From: Melioribacteraceae bacterium
Lineage (GTDB): Bacteria > Bacteroidota > Ignavibacteria > Ignavibacteriales > Melioribacteraceae
Reading direction: 5' to 3'
Length of the DNA: 64,000 bases
Assembly (NCBI GenBank): GCA_021740785.1
Contig: JAIOZI010000001.1
Coordinates: 186,001 to 250,000 of the forward strand
In this document: in pieces, positions 54,942-62,757 of the stretch
How the letters are laid out: the number at the start of each line of letters is the position of its first letter
Numbering within the stretch: the first letter of the stretch is position 1
The notes under the pieces: model-generated
Databases searched by the model: none
What the model was told of the DNA's origin: nothing
Seen by the model: only the letters and a program-made list of their open reading frames with translations
Position numbers and translations under genes: made by a program

Positions 54942-55575
54942 TCTCCTCTGTCATATTCGTATCATTTTCTAATTCTTCTTCAATTTCATTCATCATCAAT
55001 TTTCTTTTCTGCTCTTGGAAATCAGCATCCTGCATAATTTCTTCTATTTCTCTCGGTTTCGGTAAATCATTTATTTTATTCAATCCGAAATATTTCAAAA
55101 ATTCATCCGTGGTTCCGTAGAGCAGTGGTCTGCCGATAGTTTCCGCTCTTCCCTTAATTGTTACTAAATTTTTTTCAAGTAATGTATTCAGCATGTAATC
55201 CGAGTTGACACCCCGAATAGATTCAATTTCCGGTTTTGTAACAGGTTGTTTATATGCAATAATTGCTAATGTTTCAAGTGCGGCTTGGCTCAACCGGCGT
55301 TTGTTTTTTTCTGTTGATAAATACCCAACATACTTAGCATACTCAGGTTTTGTAGCGAATGCATATCCGTTTGCAATTTTTACAATGCGATAAGAAACTT
55401 CATTATTAACATAAAAGTTATTCAGTTCTTCAACTGCCGATTCAATATCCTGCGGTTTCATTTCGGTATCATCACCGTCGATTTCCTGAATAACATGAAT
55501 TATTTCATTAATGGAAATCGGGTCATCCGAAGCAAATATTAATGACTCAATTATCGAGTTGTATGTCTTGTCCAT
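54916..55575 (-). CDS. scpB: Segregation and condensation protein B
   Basis: A 219-residue winged-helix protein, the dimeric kite subunit of the SMC-ScpAB condensin. 'ESLIFASDDPISINEI', 'RLSQAALETLAIIAYKQPVT' and 'KPEIESIRGVNSDYMLNTLL' match the family. The acidic C-terminal tail (from about 190) is usual. It overlaps scpA by 29 bases and the pseudouridine synthase gene by 26, an operon seen widely. Confidence 0.95.
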   Translation of the reverse strand: MDKTYNSIIESLIFASDDPISINEIIHVIQEIDGDDTEMKPQDIESAVEELNNFYVNNEVSYRIVKIANGYAFATKPEYAKYVGYLSTEKNKRRLSQAALETLAIIAYKQPVTKPEIESIRGVNSDYMLNTLLEKNLVTIKGRAETIGRPLLYGTTDEFLKYFGLNKINDLPKPREIEEIMQDADFQEQKRKLMMNEIEEELENDTNMTEESDESDSAE

Positions 55576-56287
55576 TTTCTATTCCGTATACAATAAAGTC
55601 GTTAAAGTCCGGGGATTCTTTCAATCCTATTTTCCCCATTTTAACTAATTCCAGCATTGCAATAAATGTAACAATAATTCTAATTTTTTCTTTCATTCCG
55701 CCTATCAAGGGGATAAAACTCATCTCTTTTCCGTTTTCAACTTTCCCGAGTATATAATTAATTTGTTCATCTATGGAAACGTTTAATCGTCTAATTTGGT
55801 GAGTTGCTTCTTTCGGTCTTTGTTCAATCGCTCTTTTAAATGCTTTAATCAAATCATAAAGAGTGATATTTTTAAGCAAGGTATTCAATTCTTCAGGTGA
55901 TTCTCTTTCATCGAAATTGTAATTGCCGCGAAATGTCTGCTTCCGTTGGTCGGATTCAAAAATTGATAACTCTTCAGACATTTCTTTATATTGTTTATAT
56001 TCGATCAATGCTTTAACCAGGTCCGCGCGCGGATCAATCTCTTCACCCTTTTCATCAACTTCACGCGGCAGCAGCATTCTCACTTTAATCTGCATTAGAG
56101 TAGCCGCCATAAGAATAAAATCACCGGCAACTTCAAGATCCAATTTTTCCATCAAACGAAGATAATCCATAAAATCTTTTGTGATTTTGGAAATGGGAAT
56201 ATCGTAGATATCCAGTTCATCTCTTTTAATGAAAAATAGCAGGAGATCCAGCGCTCCTTCAAAGTGTGGTAGTTTTATTCTGTACAT
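55547..56287 (-). CDS. scpA: Segregation and condensation protein A
   Basis: A 246-residue kleisin, bridging the SMC heads and binding ScpB. 'KLPHFEGALDLLLFFIKRDE' (the N-terminal helix), 'DIYDIPISKITKDFMDYL' and the C-terminal winged helix ('IVTFIAMLELVKMGKIGLKE') are the family segments. It follows trpS by one base and overlaps scpB by 29. Confidence 0.95.
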   Translation of the reverse strand: MYRIKLPHFEGALDLLLFFIKRDELDIYDIPISKITKDFMDYLRLMEKLDLEVAGDFILMAATLMQIKVRMLLPREVDEKGEEIDPRADLVKALIEYKQYKEMSEELSIFESDQRKQTFRGNYNFDERESPEELNTLLKNITLYDLIKAFKRAIEQRPKEATHQIRRLNVSIDEQINYILGKVENGKEMSFIPLIGGMKEKIRIIVTFIAMLELVKMGKIGLKESPDFNDFIVYGIENGQDIQLDN

Positions 56288-56288
56288 A

Positions 56289-57269
56289 CTATCCCAAGTT
56301 CATTTTTTGATGAACTTCATTCATCGTATCTTCTGCAACAGCTTTAGCTCTTTGCTCGCCGTCGGTAAGAATATCTTTTACTTCATCTAAATTATTTTCA
56401 TAATAATTTCTCTTTTCACGCATCGGTTCGAGAAACAAATTAAGTTTGGAGACACAATTCATTTTACAATCAACGCAGCCGAGAGCGCCTGAACGGCATC
56501 CCGTCTCAATTTCCGGCACTTCTGCCTCATTAAATCTTTTATGATATGTAAATATCAAACAAACCTCCGGTCTGCCTGGATCATTACGTCTTATCTTTTG
56601 TGGATCTGTTACAGCTTTTTTTATTTTTTTGGTTATCACTTCTTCAGAATCCGAAAGCAATACGGTGTTGTTTAACGATTTACTCATTTTAGCATTTCCG
56701 TCTAACCCTGGAAGCCGTGCAAACTTAGTCAATAGCGGTTCCGGTTCAGGGAAAACCGCTCCGTATTGATTGTTGAATTTACGAGCAATTTCACGTGTGA
56801 TTTCAACATGAGGTACCTGATCTTCACCGACAGGAACCGCTTCGCCTTTATATAGCAATATGTCCGCGGACTGCAATACAGGATACCCTAAATGACCATA
56901 AATAACATTTTCGATATTAAGATCACGTACTTGTTCTTTAAGGGTTGGATTTCTTTCCAGCCGGGCTGAAGTGATGAGCATTGAATAAATCAAAAACAAT
57001 TCCGCATGTTCTTTGATTTGTGATTGCCTGAACATCGGCGATATTTTCGGATCTAATCCGCTCGCCAGCCAATCAATCAACATTTCGATTGTATTGTCAT
57101 AAATTTCACTCGTATTCAAATTAGTTGTTAATACGTGATAATCTGCAATTAAGTGAAAACTTTCATATTCATGCTGTAGATTAACCCAGTTTTCAAGTGC
57201 TCCAACATAATGACCAATATGGAGTTTGCCGGTAGGACGCATTCCGCTTAGAATTCTTTTTTTTGCCAT
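56289..57269 (-). CDS. trpS: Tryptophan--tRNA ligase
   Basis: A 326-residue class I synthetase. 'SGMRPTGKLHIGHYVGALEN' has the HIGH motif (18-21), and KMSKS lies in 'GNAKMSKSLNNTVL'. 'DILLYKGEAVPVGEDQVPH' is also family-typical. Near the C-terminus there is a Cys-rich 'ETGCRSGALGCVDCKMNC', as in some bacterial TrpRS with a metal or iron-sulfur site. It starts after a 312-base gap and is followed by scpA after one base. Confidence 0.95.
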   Translation of the reverse strand: MAKKRILSGMRPTGKLHIGHYVGALENWVNLQHEYESFHLIADYHVLTTNLNTSEIYDNTIEMLIDWLASGLDPKISPMFRQSQIKEHAELFLIYSMLITSARLERNPTLKEQVRDLNIENVIYGHLGYPVLQSADILLYKGEAVPVGEDQVPHVEITREIARKFNNQYGAVFPEPEPLLTKFARLPGLDGNAKMSKSLNNTVLLSDSEEVITKKIKKAVTDPQKIRRNDPGRPEVCLIFTYHKRFNEAEVPEIETGCRSGALGCVDCKMNCVSKLNLFLEPMREKRNYYENNLDEVKDILTDGEQRAKAVAEDTMNEVHQKMNLG

Positions 57270-57369
57270 AAATCAACATCCGGATTTTTTTTAGTGAAAA
57301 ATTGAACAAGTTAAAAGATAATGAATTTTTATGTTTTTTGGATGCTTTTTTGATAAGTAAGATTAAACC

Positions 57370-57392
57370 CAGATTTTCCATTGGAAAATCTG
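57370..57392. repeat. Perfect palindrome with 11-bp arms
   Basis: CAGATTTTCCA and its reverse complement TGGAAAATCTG flank one T. It is directly followed by the GC hairpin GCCC-TCC-GGGC (57392-57402). Confidence 0.85.
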
Positions 57393-57404
57393 CCCTCCGG
57401 GCGT

Positions 57405-57494
57405 ACAATTTGTAAGTTGAGAAATGTCAAATACTTAGCCATATAGAAATTTTGGAATTCGTTATTTGAGTAAAATATTTTAATTACAAATTGT
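57405..57494. repeat. 11-bp inverted repeat pair spaced by 68 bases
   Basis: ACAATTTGTAA (57405-57415) and TTACAAATTGT (57484-57494) are exact reverse complements. The enclosed 68 bases are AT-rich and non-coding. The pair could be ends of a small element, but no target duplication is evident. Confidence 0.7.
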
Positions 57495-57505
57495 CGGGGT
57501 TAATC

Positions 57506-57544
57506 CCGCTCATAAAATGTTTTAATAAAACATTTTATGAGCGG
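57506..57544. repeat. Long perfect hairpin, 18-bp arms, 3-nt loop
   Basis: CCGCTCATAAAATGTTTT at 57506-57523 is exactly complementary to 57527-57544, with AAT as loop. It lies about 37 bases after the stop of the HNH gene on the minus strand. No U-run follows the stem, so it is not a standard terminator; mRNA 3'-end protection or a repeat element are alternatives. Confidence 0.88.
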
Positions 57545-57581
57545 CAATGGCAAAAAATTTATTTCCAATGAATTTTTTGGG

Positions 57582-58085
57582 TTAAACCTGGTAGAGAAAT
57601 TGGCGCCAATTTTCATCAATTCTTTGTACCGTGTTCAGGAGAAACATAATGTAATTCGGTTTATATGGTTTTATCCTCAACGGCATATCGGCTTCAGCGG
57701 GTGTTCTATCACCTTTTTTATTATTACATCTCAAACATGCGGCGGTTAGGTTTTCCCAAATGTCTTCTCCACCTCGAGATTTCGGAATAATATGATCGAC
57801 AGTTAAAGGCAAATCTCCCCTTCCGCAATAGGCACATTTAAATTTATCGCGCTTAATTATATTTTTTCTCGACAAAATTATTTTCTTTTGTGGAATTCTT
57901 ATGTATGAATTTAACCTGATAACACTCGGCCAGGGGAAAGTTCTTTTTACAGAATGAATCTTTTTTGAAGTATTATCATTTACAAGTTCTGCCTTCCCGA
58001 GAAAAATCAAAAGTATTGCCTTCTTTACATTGCATATGGAAAGTGGTTCATAACTTTGATTCAGTAAAAGTACTTTTGAATTCAG
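57582..58085 (-). CDS. HNH endonuclease-family protein, start codon unclear
   Basis: The HNH core is clear: 'KFKCAYCGRGDLPLTVDHII', 'PKSRGGEDIWENLTAACLRC' and 'NNKKGDRTPAEA', with two CxxC zinc pairs. The closest TTG (58010) would drop the conserved N-terminus; the frame upstream encodes 'SKVLLLNQSYEPLSICNVKK', which fits the family well. No ATG, GTG or TTG occurs between that part and an upstream in-frame stop (TGA, about 58170). I give CTG 58085 as the best initiator. A GGAGG lies further up (58128-58124), followed by ATC after three bases. An out-of-frame ATG-GTG-CGC-TGA overlaps the same place, so a one-base error or frameshift is possible. Function of these stand-alone HNH proteins is unknown. 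Confidence 0.75.
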   Translation of the reverse strand: MNSKVLLLNQSYEPLSICNVKKAILLIFLGKAELVNDNTSKKIHSVKRTFPWPSVIRLNSYIRIPQKKIILSRKNIIKRDKFKCAYCGRGDLPLTVDHIIPKSRGGEDIWENLTAACLRCNNKKGDRTPAEADMPLRIKPYKPNYIMFLLNTVQRIDENWRQFLYQV

Positions 58086-58210
58086 CGCACCATTTGTACG
58101 ATAACGATGTTCGAAGATTTTCCTCCAACAATAAAACCTTTTGTGAATAATTAGTAAAGATAGGTTTTTTCAGTAAAAAAATAAATCCAAATCTTTAAAC
58201 TAACGGAAGA

Positions 58211-59311
58211 TTATTGCGGCTTAGAAATAACTCCACCAACTAAAACATATCCGTTATCGTCATATAAAACAACCGACTGACCCGGTGTTATTGCGTTTTT
58301 TGGTTCAAGAAATTTTATTTTGAATGAACTTCCGGTACATTCAATTACAGTTGCGGTAGACCCTTTATCTGAATATCGAATTTTTGCATTCACTATTTCA
58401 CCGGAATTTAATTCACCGGTACTCACAAAATTTACATCTTCTGCTTCAAGATCATATTCCAATATATCTTCCTTATCCCCAATTTCGATTACATTGTTTT
58501 CATAATCAATCTTTTTAACATAGACAGGTTTTCCCAAAGCTACGTTTAAACCTCTTCTTTGCCCGATTGTATAAAATGGAATCCCACGATGCTCTCCAAT
58601 TTTTTTACCTTTGTAAATCAAATCTCCTTTTTCAATGTTCTTCATTAAATTAGGAACTCTCTCATTCAGAAATCTTTCATAATTATTATCCGCAACAAAA
58701 CAAATTTCCTGACTGTCGGGTTTACCTGCTGTTTTTAATCCGAATTTTTCTGCAATTGATCTCACTTCCCTTTTATCATATTTTCCTAATGGGAAAAGTG
58801 TACGGCTTAAACTCACCTGGGTTAAACCCCATAATGCATACGATTGATCTTTTGGATTATTAGCAGAATTCCGGAGCATATAACGGTCAATATCAGAATT
58901 GTATTCAACATTTGCGTAATGACCTGTTGCAACGTATTTCGCATCAAGTGCATCAGCTTTTTTTAGAAGTTCTTCCCATTTAATTTTACGATTACATAAA
59001 ACACACGGATTTGGGGTTCTGCCGTGCAAATATTCATCAACAAAATTATCAATTACTTCACTTTCAAATGCGGATGTAAAATCGACAGTATAGTGAGGAA
59101 CACCAAAAGAATTCGCAACATTTTTTGCATCATAAATTGCATCGAGTGAGCAGCAGCCGGATTCATGCTTCGGCGCACCACCTACTTCCATAAATCCCCA
59201 GGTTTTCATTGTAATACCGATAACCTCAAAACCTTGATCATGCAGTAAGGCAGCGGCAACCGATGAATCAACTCCCCCGCTCATTGCAACAATCACTCTC
59301 TTTTCATTCAT
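58211..59311 (-). CDS. mnmA: tRNA-specific 2-thiouridylase MnmA
   Basis: A 366-residue enzyme that thiolates U34 of tRNA-Lys, Glu and Gln. The PP-loop 'SGGVDSSVAAALL' starts at residue 11. The catalytic cysteines are Cys103 ('PNPCVLCNRKIKW') and Cys204 ('SQEICFVAD'). 'GHYANVEY' and 'YTIGQRRGLNVA' are family motifs. Length is normal. It stands alone: 110 bases separate it from acpS. Confidence 0.96.
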   Translation of the reverse strand: MNEKRVIVAMSGGVDSSVAAALLHDQGFEVIGITMKTWGFMEVGGAPKHESGCCSLDAIYDAKNVANSFGVPHYTVDFTSAFESEVIDNFVDEYLHGRTPNPCVLCNRKIKWEELLKKADALDAKYVATGHYANVEYNSDIDRYMLRNSANNPKDQSYALWGLTQVSLSRTLFPLGKYDKREVRSIAEKFGLKTAGKPDSQEICFVADNNYERFLNERVPNLMKNIEKGDLIYKGKKIGEHRGIPFYTIGQRRGLNVALGKPVYVKKIDYENNVIEIGDKEDILEYDLEAEDVNFVSTGELNSGEIVNAKIRYSDKGSTATVIECTGSSFKIKFLEPKNAITPGQSVVLYDDNGYVLVGGVISKPQ

Positions 59312-59421
59312 AATTTTACTTTCTATTTAGATAATCACTCTTTTTATAGTAATATGAACACCAAATATAACTAATTAGTTTATCGAATAAAAAGAATTGA
59401 AATTAGAAGAAGATTTGCAAT

Positions 59422-59817
59422 TTATTTTTGAGAATTTCCGTTATTGTCGGCATAAAGAATTGCGAAGCATGCCACATAATTTTCAGAATGACTCATTGTA
59501 ATTTTAAGTGATTTGTCAGTCCCAAGAAATTTTTGAAGTGCTCCGTACAAAGTTACTTTCGGCAATCCGTTCAACTCATTGATTATTTCAATATCTTTCC
59601 AGCGAAATCCCTTGCTCCAGCCGGTGGCAAGAGCTTTAGCAATCGCTTCTTTAGCTGCAAATCGTGCGGCTAAATGTTGATATTTATTTTTTTTAGATAG
59701 ACAATACTCGATCTCACTTTCCGTAAATAGTTTATTTAGAAAGAGTTCCTCGAATTTATCTACACTTTTTTTTATACGCTCAATTTCGATTATATCGATT
59801 CCTACTCCAAAAACCAT
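59422..59817 (-). CDS. acpS: Holo-[acyl-carrier-protein] synthase
   Basis: A 131-residue phosphopantetheinyl transferase that activates ACP with CoA. 'GVGIDIIEIERIKKSVDKF' holds the metal-binding Asp8, and 'RFAAKEAIAKALATGW' the Glu/Lys pair. 'ITMSHSENYVACFAIL' completes the signature. It follows ggt by one base, so it is translated from the same transcript as ggt and the MCE gene. Confidence 0.94.
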   Translation of the reverse strand: MVFGVGIDIIEIERIKKSVDKFEELFLNKLFTESEIEYCLSKKNKYQHLAARFAAKEAIAKALATGWSKGFRWKDIEIINELNGLPKVTLYGALQKFLGTDKSLKITMSHSENYVACFAILYADNNGNSQK

Positions 59818-59818
59818 A

Positions 59819-61501
59819 TTAATATCCTATCGCTTTTCCAAATCCACGCGGATCCGATGCTCCGACGTAAATATTTTTTTTATTATTATACATTATCGCT
59901 TGAATTCTACCTAAAACTGTTTCACTGCCTATAAAATGACCTTTTTGAATTAATTCTGTTTTTACATCTTCCGGTAAACCAAATTCTTCAGAATACAAAC
60001 TATCCGGAAGCCATTGGTGATGAATTCTAGGTAAGTTAACGGCAGTTTGCAAATTCATTTTAAAATCAATTACATTTAGAACAACCTGGAGCACGGAAGT
60101 AATAATTTTCGAACCGCCGGGTGATCCTAAAATTAAGAATATTTCATCATTCTTTTTAATTATTACGGGTGTGATGGAACTCAGCATTCTTTTTCCCGGC
60201 GCAATTGAATTTGCTTCCGAACCAATTAATCCGAACTGATTTGGAGTACCGGGTTTTGCAGAAAAATCATCCATCTCATTATTCATTAAAAATCCGGCTC
60301 CGTCAACTACAATTTTATTGCCATAAGATGAATTTAGTGTTACAGTAGCACTTACTGCATTACCCCATCTATCAACAACAGAATAATGAGTAGTCTCTTC
60401 ACTTTCATCAATTAGAATTTGTGATGGACTAATTTCAGAAGAACGAACAGCATGCTCCCCTATTTTTTGTGAAATTTCATTGGCATATTCTTTGGAAATC
60501 AAATAATCAGTTGGAACGTTATAATAATCAGGATCACCAATATGTTTCGATCTGTCTGCATAAACATATTTAAGCGCTTCAATCAAATGATGAATATAAT
60601 CGCTGCTTCCCCATTCCTCTTTGGAGAAATTAAAATTTTCGAGAATATTAAGAGATTGAACAAGGCAAATACCACCCGAAGAAGGAGGCGGCATTGAAAC
60701 GATTTCAAAACCCCGATAGTTTCCACGGACAGGTTCACGAAAAACTGATTCGTAATTTTCAAAATCTTCTTTCGTAAAATATCCGCCGTTCTTTTGGGAT
60801 TGCAAAACCATTAATTCTGCGACTCTGCCAGAATAAAATCCTTCTCGCCCATTTTGTTGAATCAGTTTTAGAGTTTTTGCGAGATCAGTTTGAATAAATA
60901 AATCACCAATCTTAAACTCACCGGTTTCTTTTGTGAAAATTAATTTTGCAGCATCATTTTTAAAAAACTCATCACGATTTGAATTAAAAGATTCAGCTTG
61001 CCAAAATGGAAGATTAAAGCCTTTGGCAGCAAGATCAATTGCAGGTTGTATTAATTCATTGAAAGGAAGTTTACCATAGCGATTGTGGAGTTTTACCAAT
61101 CCATCAACAGTTCCGGGAACTCCACTTGCAGTCCAGCCGCTTAAACTAAGATCACTATTAAAACTGCCATCTTCATCAAGATACATTTCCTTAAAAGCAT
61201 TTAGAGGAGCGCGTTCTCGAAAATCCAGCGAAACATCTGTACCGTCAGCAAGGTGAATAACCATAAATCCACCGCCGCCCAAATTACCTGCTGTTGGATA
61301 AGTTACAGCTAATGCAAACCCGACAGCAACCGCAGCATCAATTGCGTTACCGTCTTTTTTAAGGATTTCAATTCCAACTTGAGATGCAATAGGTTCGGGA
61401 GCAACAACCATTCCATTTTTTGCATATTCCTGTGCTCCGGTTTGAACAGGGAAATAAATGAAAATTATGATAAATAGTAGAAGCCTAGAAAATGCTCGCA
61501 T
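59819..61501 (-). CDS. ggt: Gamma-glutamyltransferase
   Basis: A 560-residue Ntn-hydrolase exported to the periplasm (signal peptide ending TGAQ), which cleaves glutathione and transfers its gamma-glutamyl group. Autoprocessing should occur before Thr370 in 'SEETTHYSVVDRWGNAVSAT'. 'NLGGGGFMVIH' and 'LDFRERAP' hold the substrate-binding Arg, and 'GSPGGSKIITSVLQ' the oxyanion Gly pair. It overlaps the MCE gene by 17 bases and precedes acpS by one. Confidence 0.94.
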   Translation of the reverse strand: MRAFSRLLLFIIIFIYFPVQTGAQEYAKNGMVVAPEPIASQVGIEILKKDGNAIDAAVAVGFALAVTYPTAGNLGGGGFMVIHLADGTDVSLDFRERAPLNAFKEMYLDEDGSFNSDLSLSGWTASGVPGTVDGLVKLHNRYGKLPFNELIQPAIDLAAKGFNLPFWQAESFNSNRDEFFKNDAAKLIFTKETGEFKIGDLFIQTDLAKTLKLIQQNGREGFYSGRVAELMVLQSQKNGGYFTKEDFENYESVFREPVRGNYRGFEIVSMPPPSSGGICLVQSLNILENFNFSKEEWGSSDYIHHLIEALKYVYADRSKHIGDPDYYNVPTDYLISKEYANEISQKIGEHAVRSSEISPSQILIDESEETTHYSVVDRWGNAVSATVTLNSSYGNKIVVDGAGFLMNNEMDDFSAKPGTPNQFGLIGSEANSIAPGKRMLSSITPVIIKKNDEIFLILGSPGGSKIITSVLQVVLNVIDFKMNLQTAVNLPRIHHQWLPDSLYSEEFGLPEDVKTELIQKGHFIGSETVLGRIQAIMYNNKKNIYVGASDPRGFGKAIGY

Positions 61502-62393
61502 CTACATTTACTCCTTCACCTTCTAATTGATCTATCAAAATTTTCATCATTTTATTTACGGTTTCCAGGGTCGTGCTTAGCTCATTAAATAGTTCATCAT
61601 TGTAGAGAGCTTTCCCAAGATTATTCTTTTGAGATTTCGTTTCATCAAAGAGGAGGTTTACTTTATTTATTAATTCATTTGAATTTGCAACCGCTTTATT
61701 AACCTGAACTAATAAATCATTTACTGCGGTTTTGTTTGTATCGAGAATGCTATTTAGGTTACTGGTTAATCTATTGCTTTCAGTAATTAATGAATTGATA
61801 CCGGATTTATTTTCATCAATTACAGAATTTAATTTTATCATAAGATTATTCATGTTTGCGACACTGGATTTCAACTGAAAAATAAATTTATCATCAGACA
61901 ATATTTCATTCATACCTTTCAGAGTTGATGAGGCATCCTTTATTACAGTTACTAAATCATTTTGGACCGAACTTAACATTGCCATCGCAGTAGAAATATC
62001 ACCAACAAACTCACCATGATGTATCGCAGAAAAATCGATTTCTGTTTGATGATCCCCCGGATTAATTTCAATTTTTTTCCCGCCCATTAAATCGAGCATC
62101 ATAATTGAAAAAGTCGCATCCGAACGTAAATCCGTATCCTGATCAACTACAGCTTCAACAATTGCACTGTTTTTATCAACATATATTTTATCAACGTAAC
62201 CCTTTTTTACACCGTTGATCGTAACAGCGTCTCCCGAGTAAAGACCGGCAACATTATCGAACCTAAGTTGTAATATTTTCTTATCTCCGCCAAGATCAAT
62301 ATTCTTAGCCCATCCAAAAACCCAAAGAAAAATTATTAAACCGATGAATACGGTTACACCGACTTTAATTTCCGCCTTTTTGCGATTGTCCAT
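61485..62393 (-). CDS. MCE-domain (MlaD-like) lipid transport protein
   Basis: A 302-residue protein with an N-terminal transmembrane helix (10-27) and one MCE domain (about 37-115: 'ILQLRFDNVAGLYSGDAVTI', 'NGVKKGYVDKIYVD'), followed by a long helical tail (about 140-295). It is the substrate-binding subunit of an Mla-type transporter; the permease and ATPase are not in this window. It overlaps the small membrane protein upstream and ggt downstream. Confidence 0.9.
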   Translation of the reverse strand: MDNRKKAEIKVGVTVFIGLIIFLWVFGWAKNIDLGGDKKILQLRFDNVAGLYSGDAVTINGVKKGYVDKIYVDKNSAIVEAVVDQDTDLRSDATFSIMMLDLMGGKKIEINPGDHQTEIDFSAIHHGEFVGDISTAMAMLSSVQNDLVTVIKDASSTLKGMNEILSDDKFIFQLKSSVANMNNLMIKLNSVIDENKSGINSLITESNRLTSNLNSILDTNKTAVNDLLVQVNKAVANSNELINKVNLLFDETKSQKNNLGKALYNDELFNELSTTLETVNKMMKILIDQLEGEGVNVDASIF

Positions 62394-62757
62394 AATTTAT
62401 AATCTTCTTCTTAATTTGCTGATATTCCAATGAATCGATTGTATTCTCATCAATATTTGATTTCAACTTTTTAAGATAATTATTTATTTCATCATATCCT
62501 TTTTCAAGCGTTTGATCTTTTGCATCTTTTAAATAATTCTGCATAAAAATATTTAGAGAATCCTGATACTTTTGAGTTGCTGTTGCAACTTCATCTTCAA
62601 ATGTTTCTTTAACCGTTTCAACTATTTTCTTTTTACTATCCTCCCAAAATTGCATACCGTATTTCTGCACAATGTAATAACCGGTACCGATAAGCAAAAT
62701 AAGAAGGAAAATAATTTTAAAAACACATCCTTTAAATGGCTTAAATAATAACGTTAT
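62365..62757 (-). CDS. Small membrane-anchored coiled-coil protein, probable AUA start
   Basis: I do not recognise the family. The product has a transmembrane helix, then a helical region with repeats of Lys/Glu ('KKKIVETVKETFEDEVATAT') and a second helical segment ('EINNYLKKLKSNIDENT'). TTG 62697 would start in the middle of the helix and has no ribosome site. ATA 62757 lies exactly five bases after GAGGAG, in frame, overlaps the CorC stop (ATAA), and restores a full helix ('FKGCVFKIIFLLILLLIGTG'). An in-frame TGA lies four codons further up. It overlaps the MCE gene by 29 bases. Confidence 0.6.
   Translation of the reverse strand: MTLLFKPFKGCVFKIIFLLILLIGTGYYIVQKYGMQFWEDSKKKIVETVKETFEDEVATATQKYQDSLNIFMQNYLKDAKDQTLEKGYDEINNYLKKLKSNIDENTIDSLEYQQIKKKIINYGQSQKGGN

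Larger units (their letters stand above)
57270..57581. other. Intergenic region rich in inverted repeats, no gene
   Basis: No coding sequence is supported here. The region holds three nested sets of inverted repeats (57370-57392, 57405-57494 and 57506-57544) and two short GC-rich hairpins (GCCC-TCC-GGGC at 57392-57402; CGGG/CCCG at 57495-57508). The last long palindrome is placed to act as, or instead of, a terminator after the HNH gene. Confidence 0.7.

Noticed and set aside
57537-57749. Plus-strand open frame in the gap and over the HNH gene
   Set aside because: It is antisense to the HNH core, has no domain, and begins in the 18-bp hairpin arm.
58165-58216. Weak hairpin (AATCTT/AAGATT) with T-run after mnmA
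   Set aside because: The stem has only six AT-rich pairs and the T-run is eight or more bases away; not strong enough to list as a terminator.
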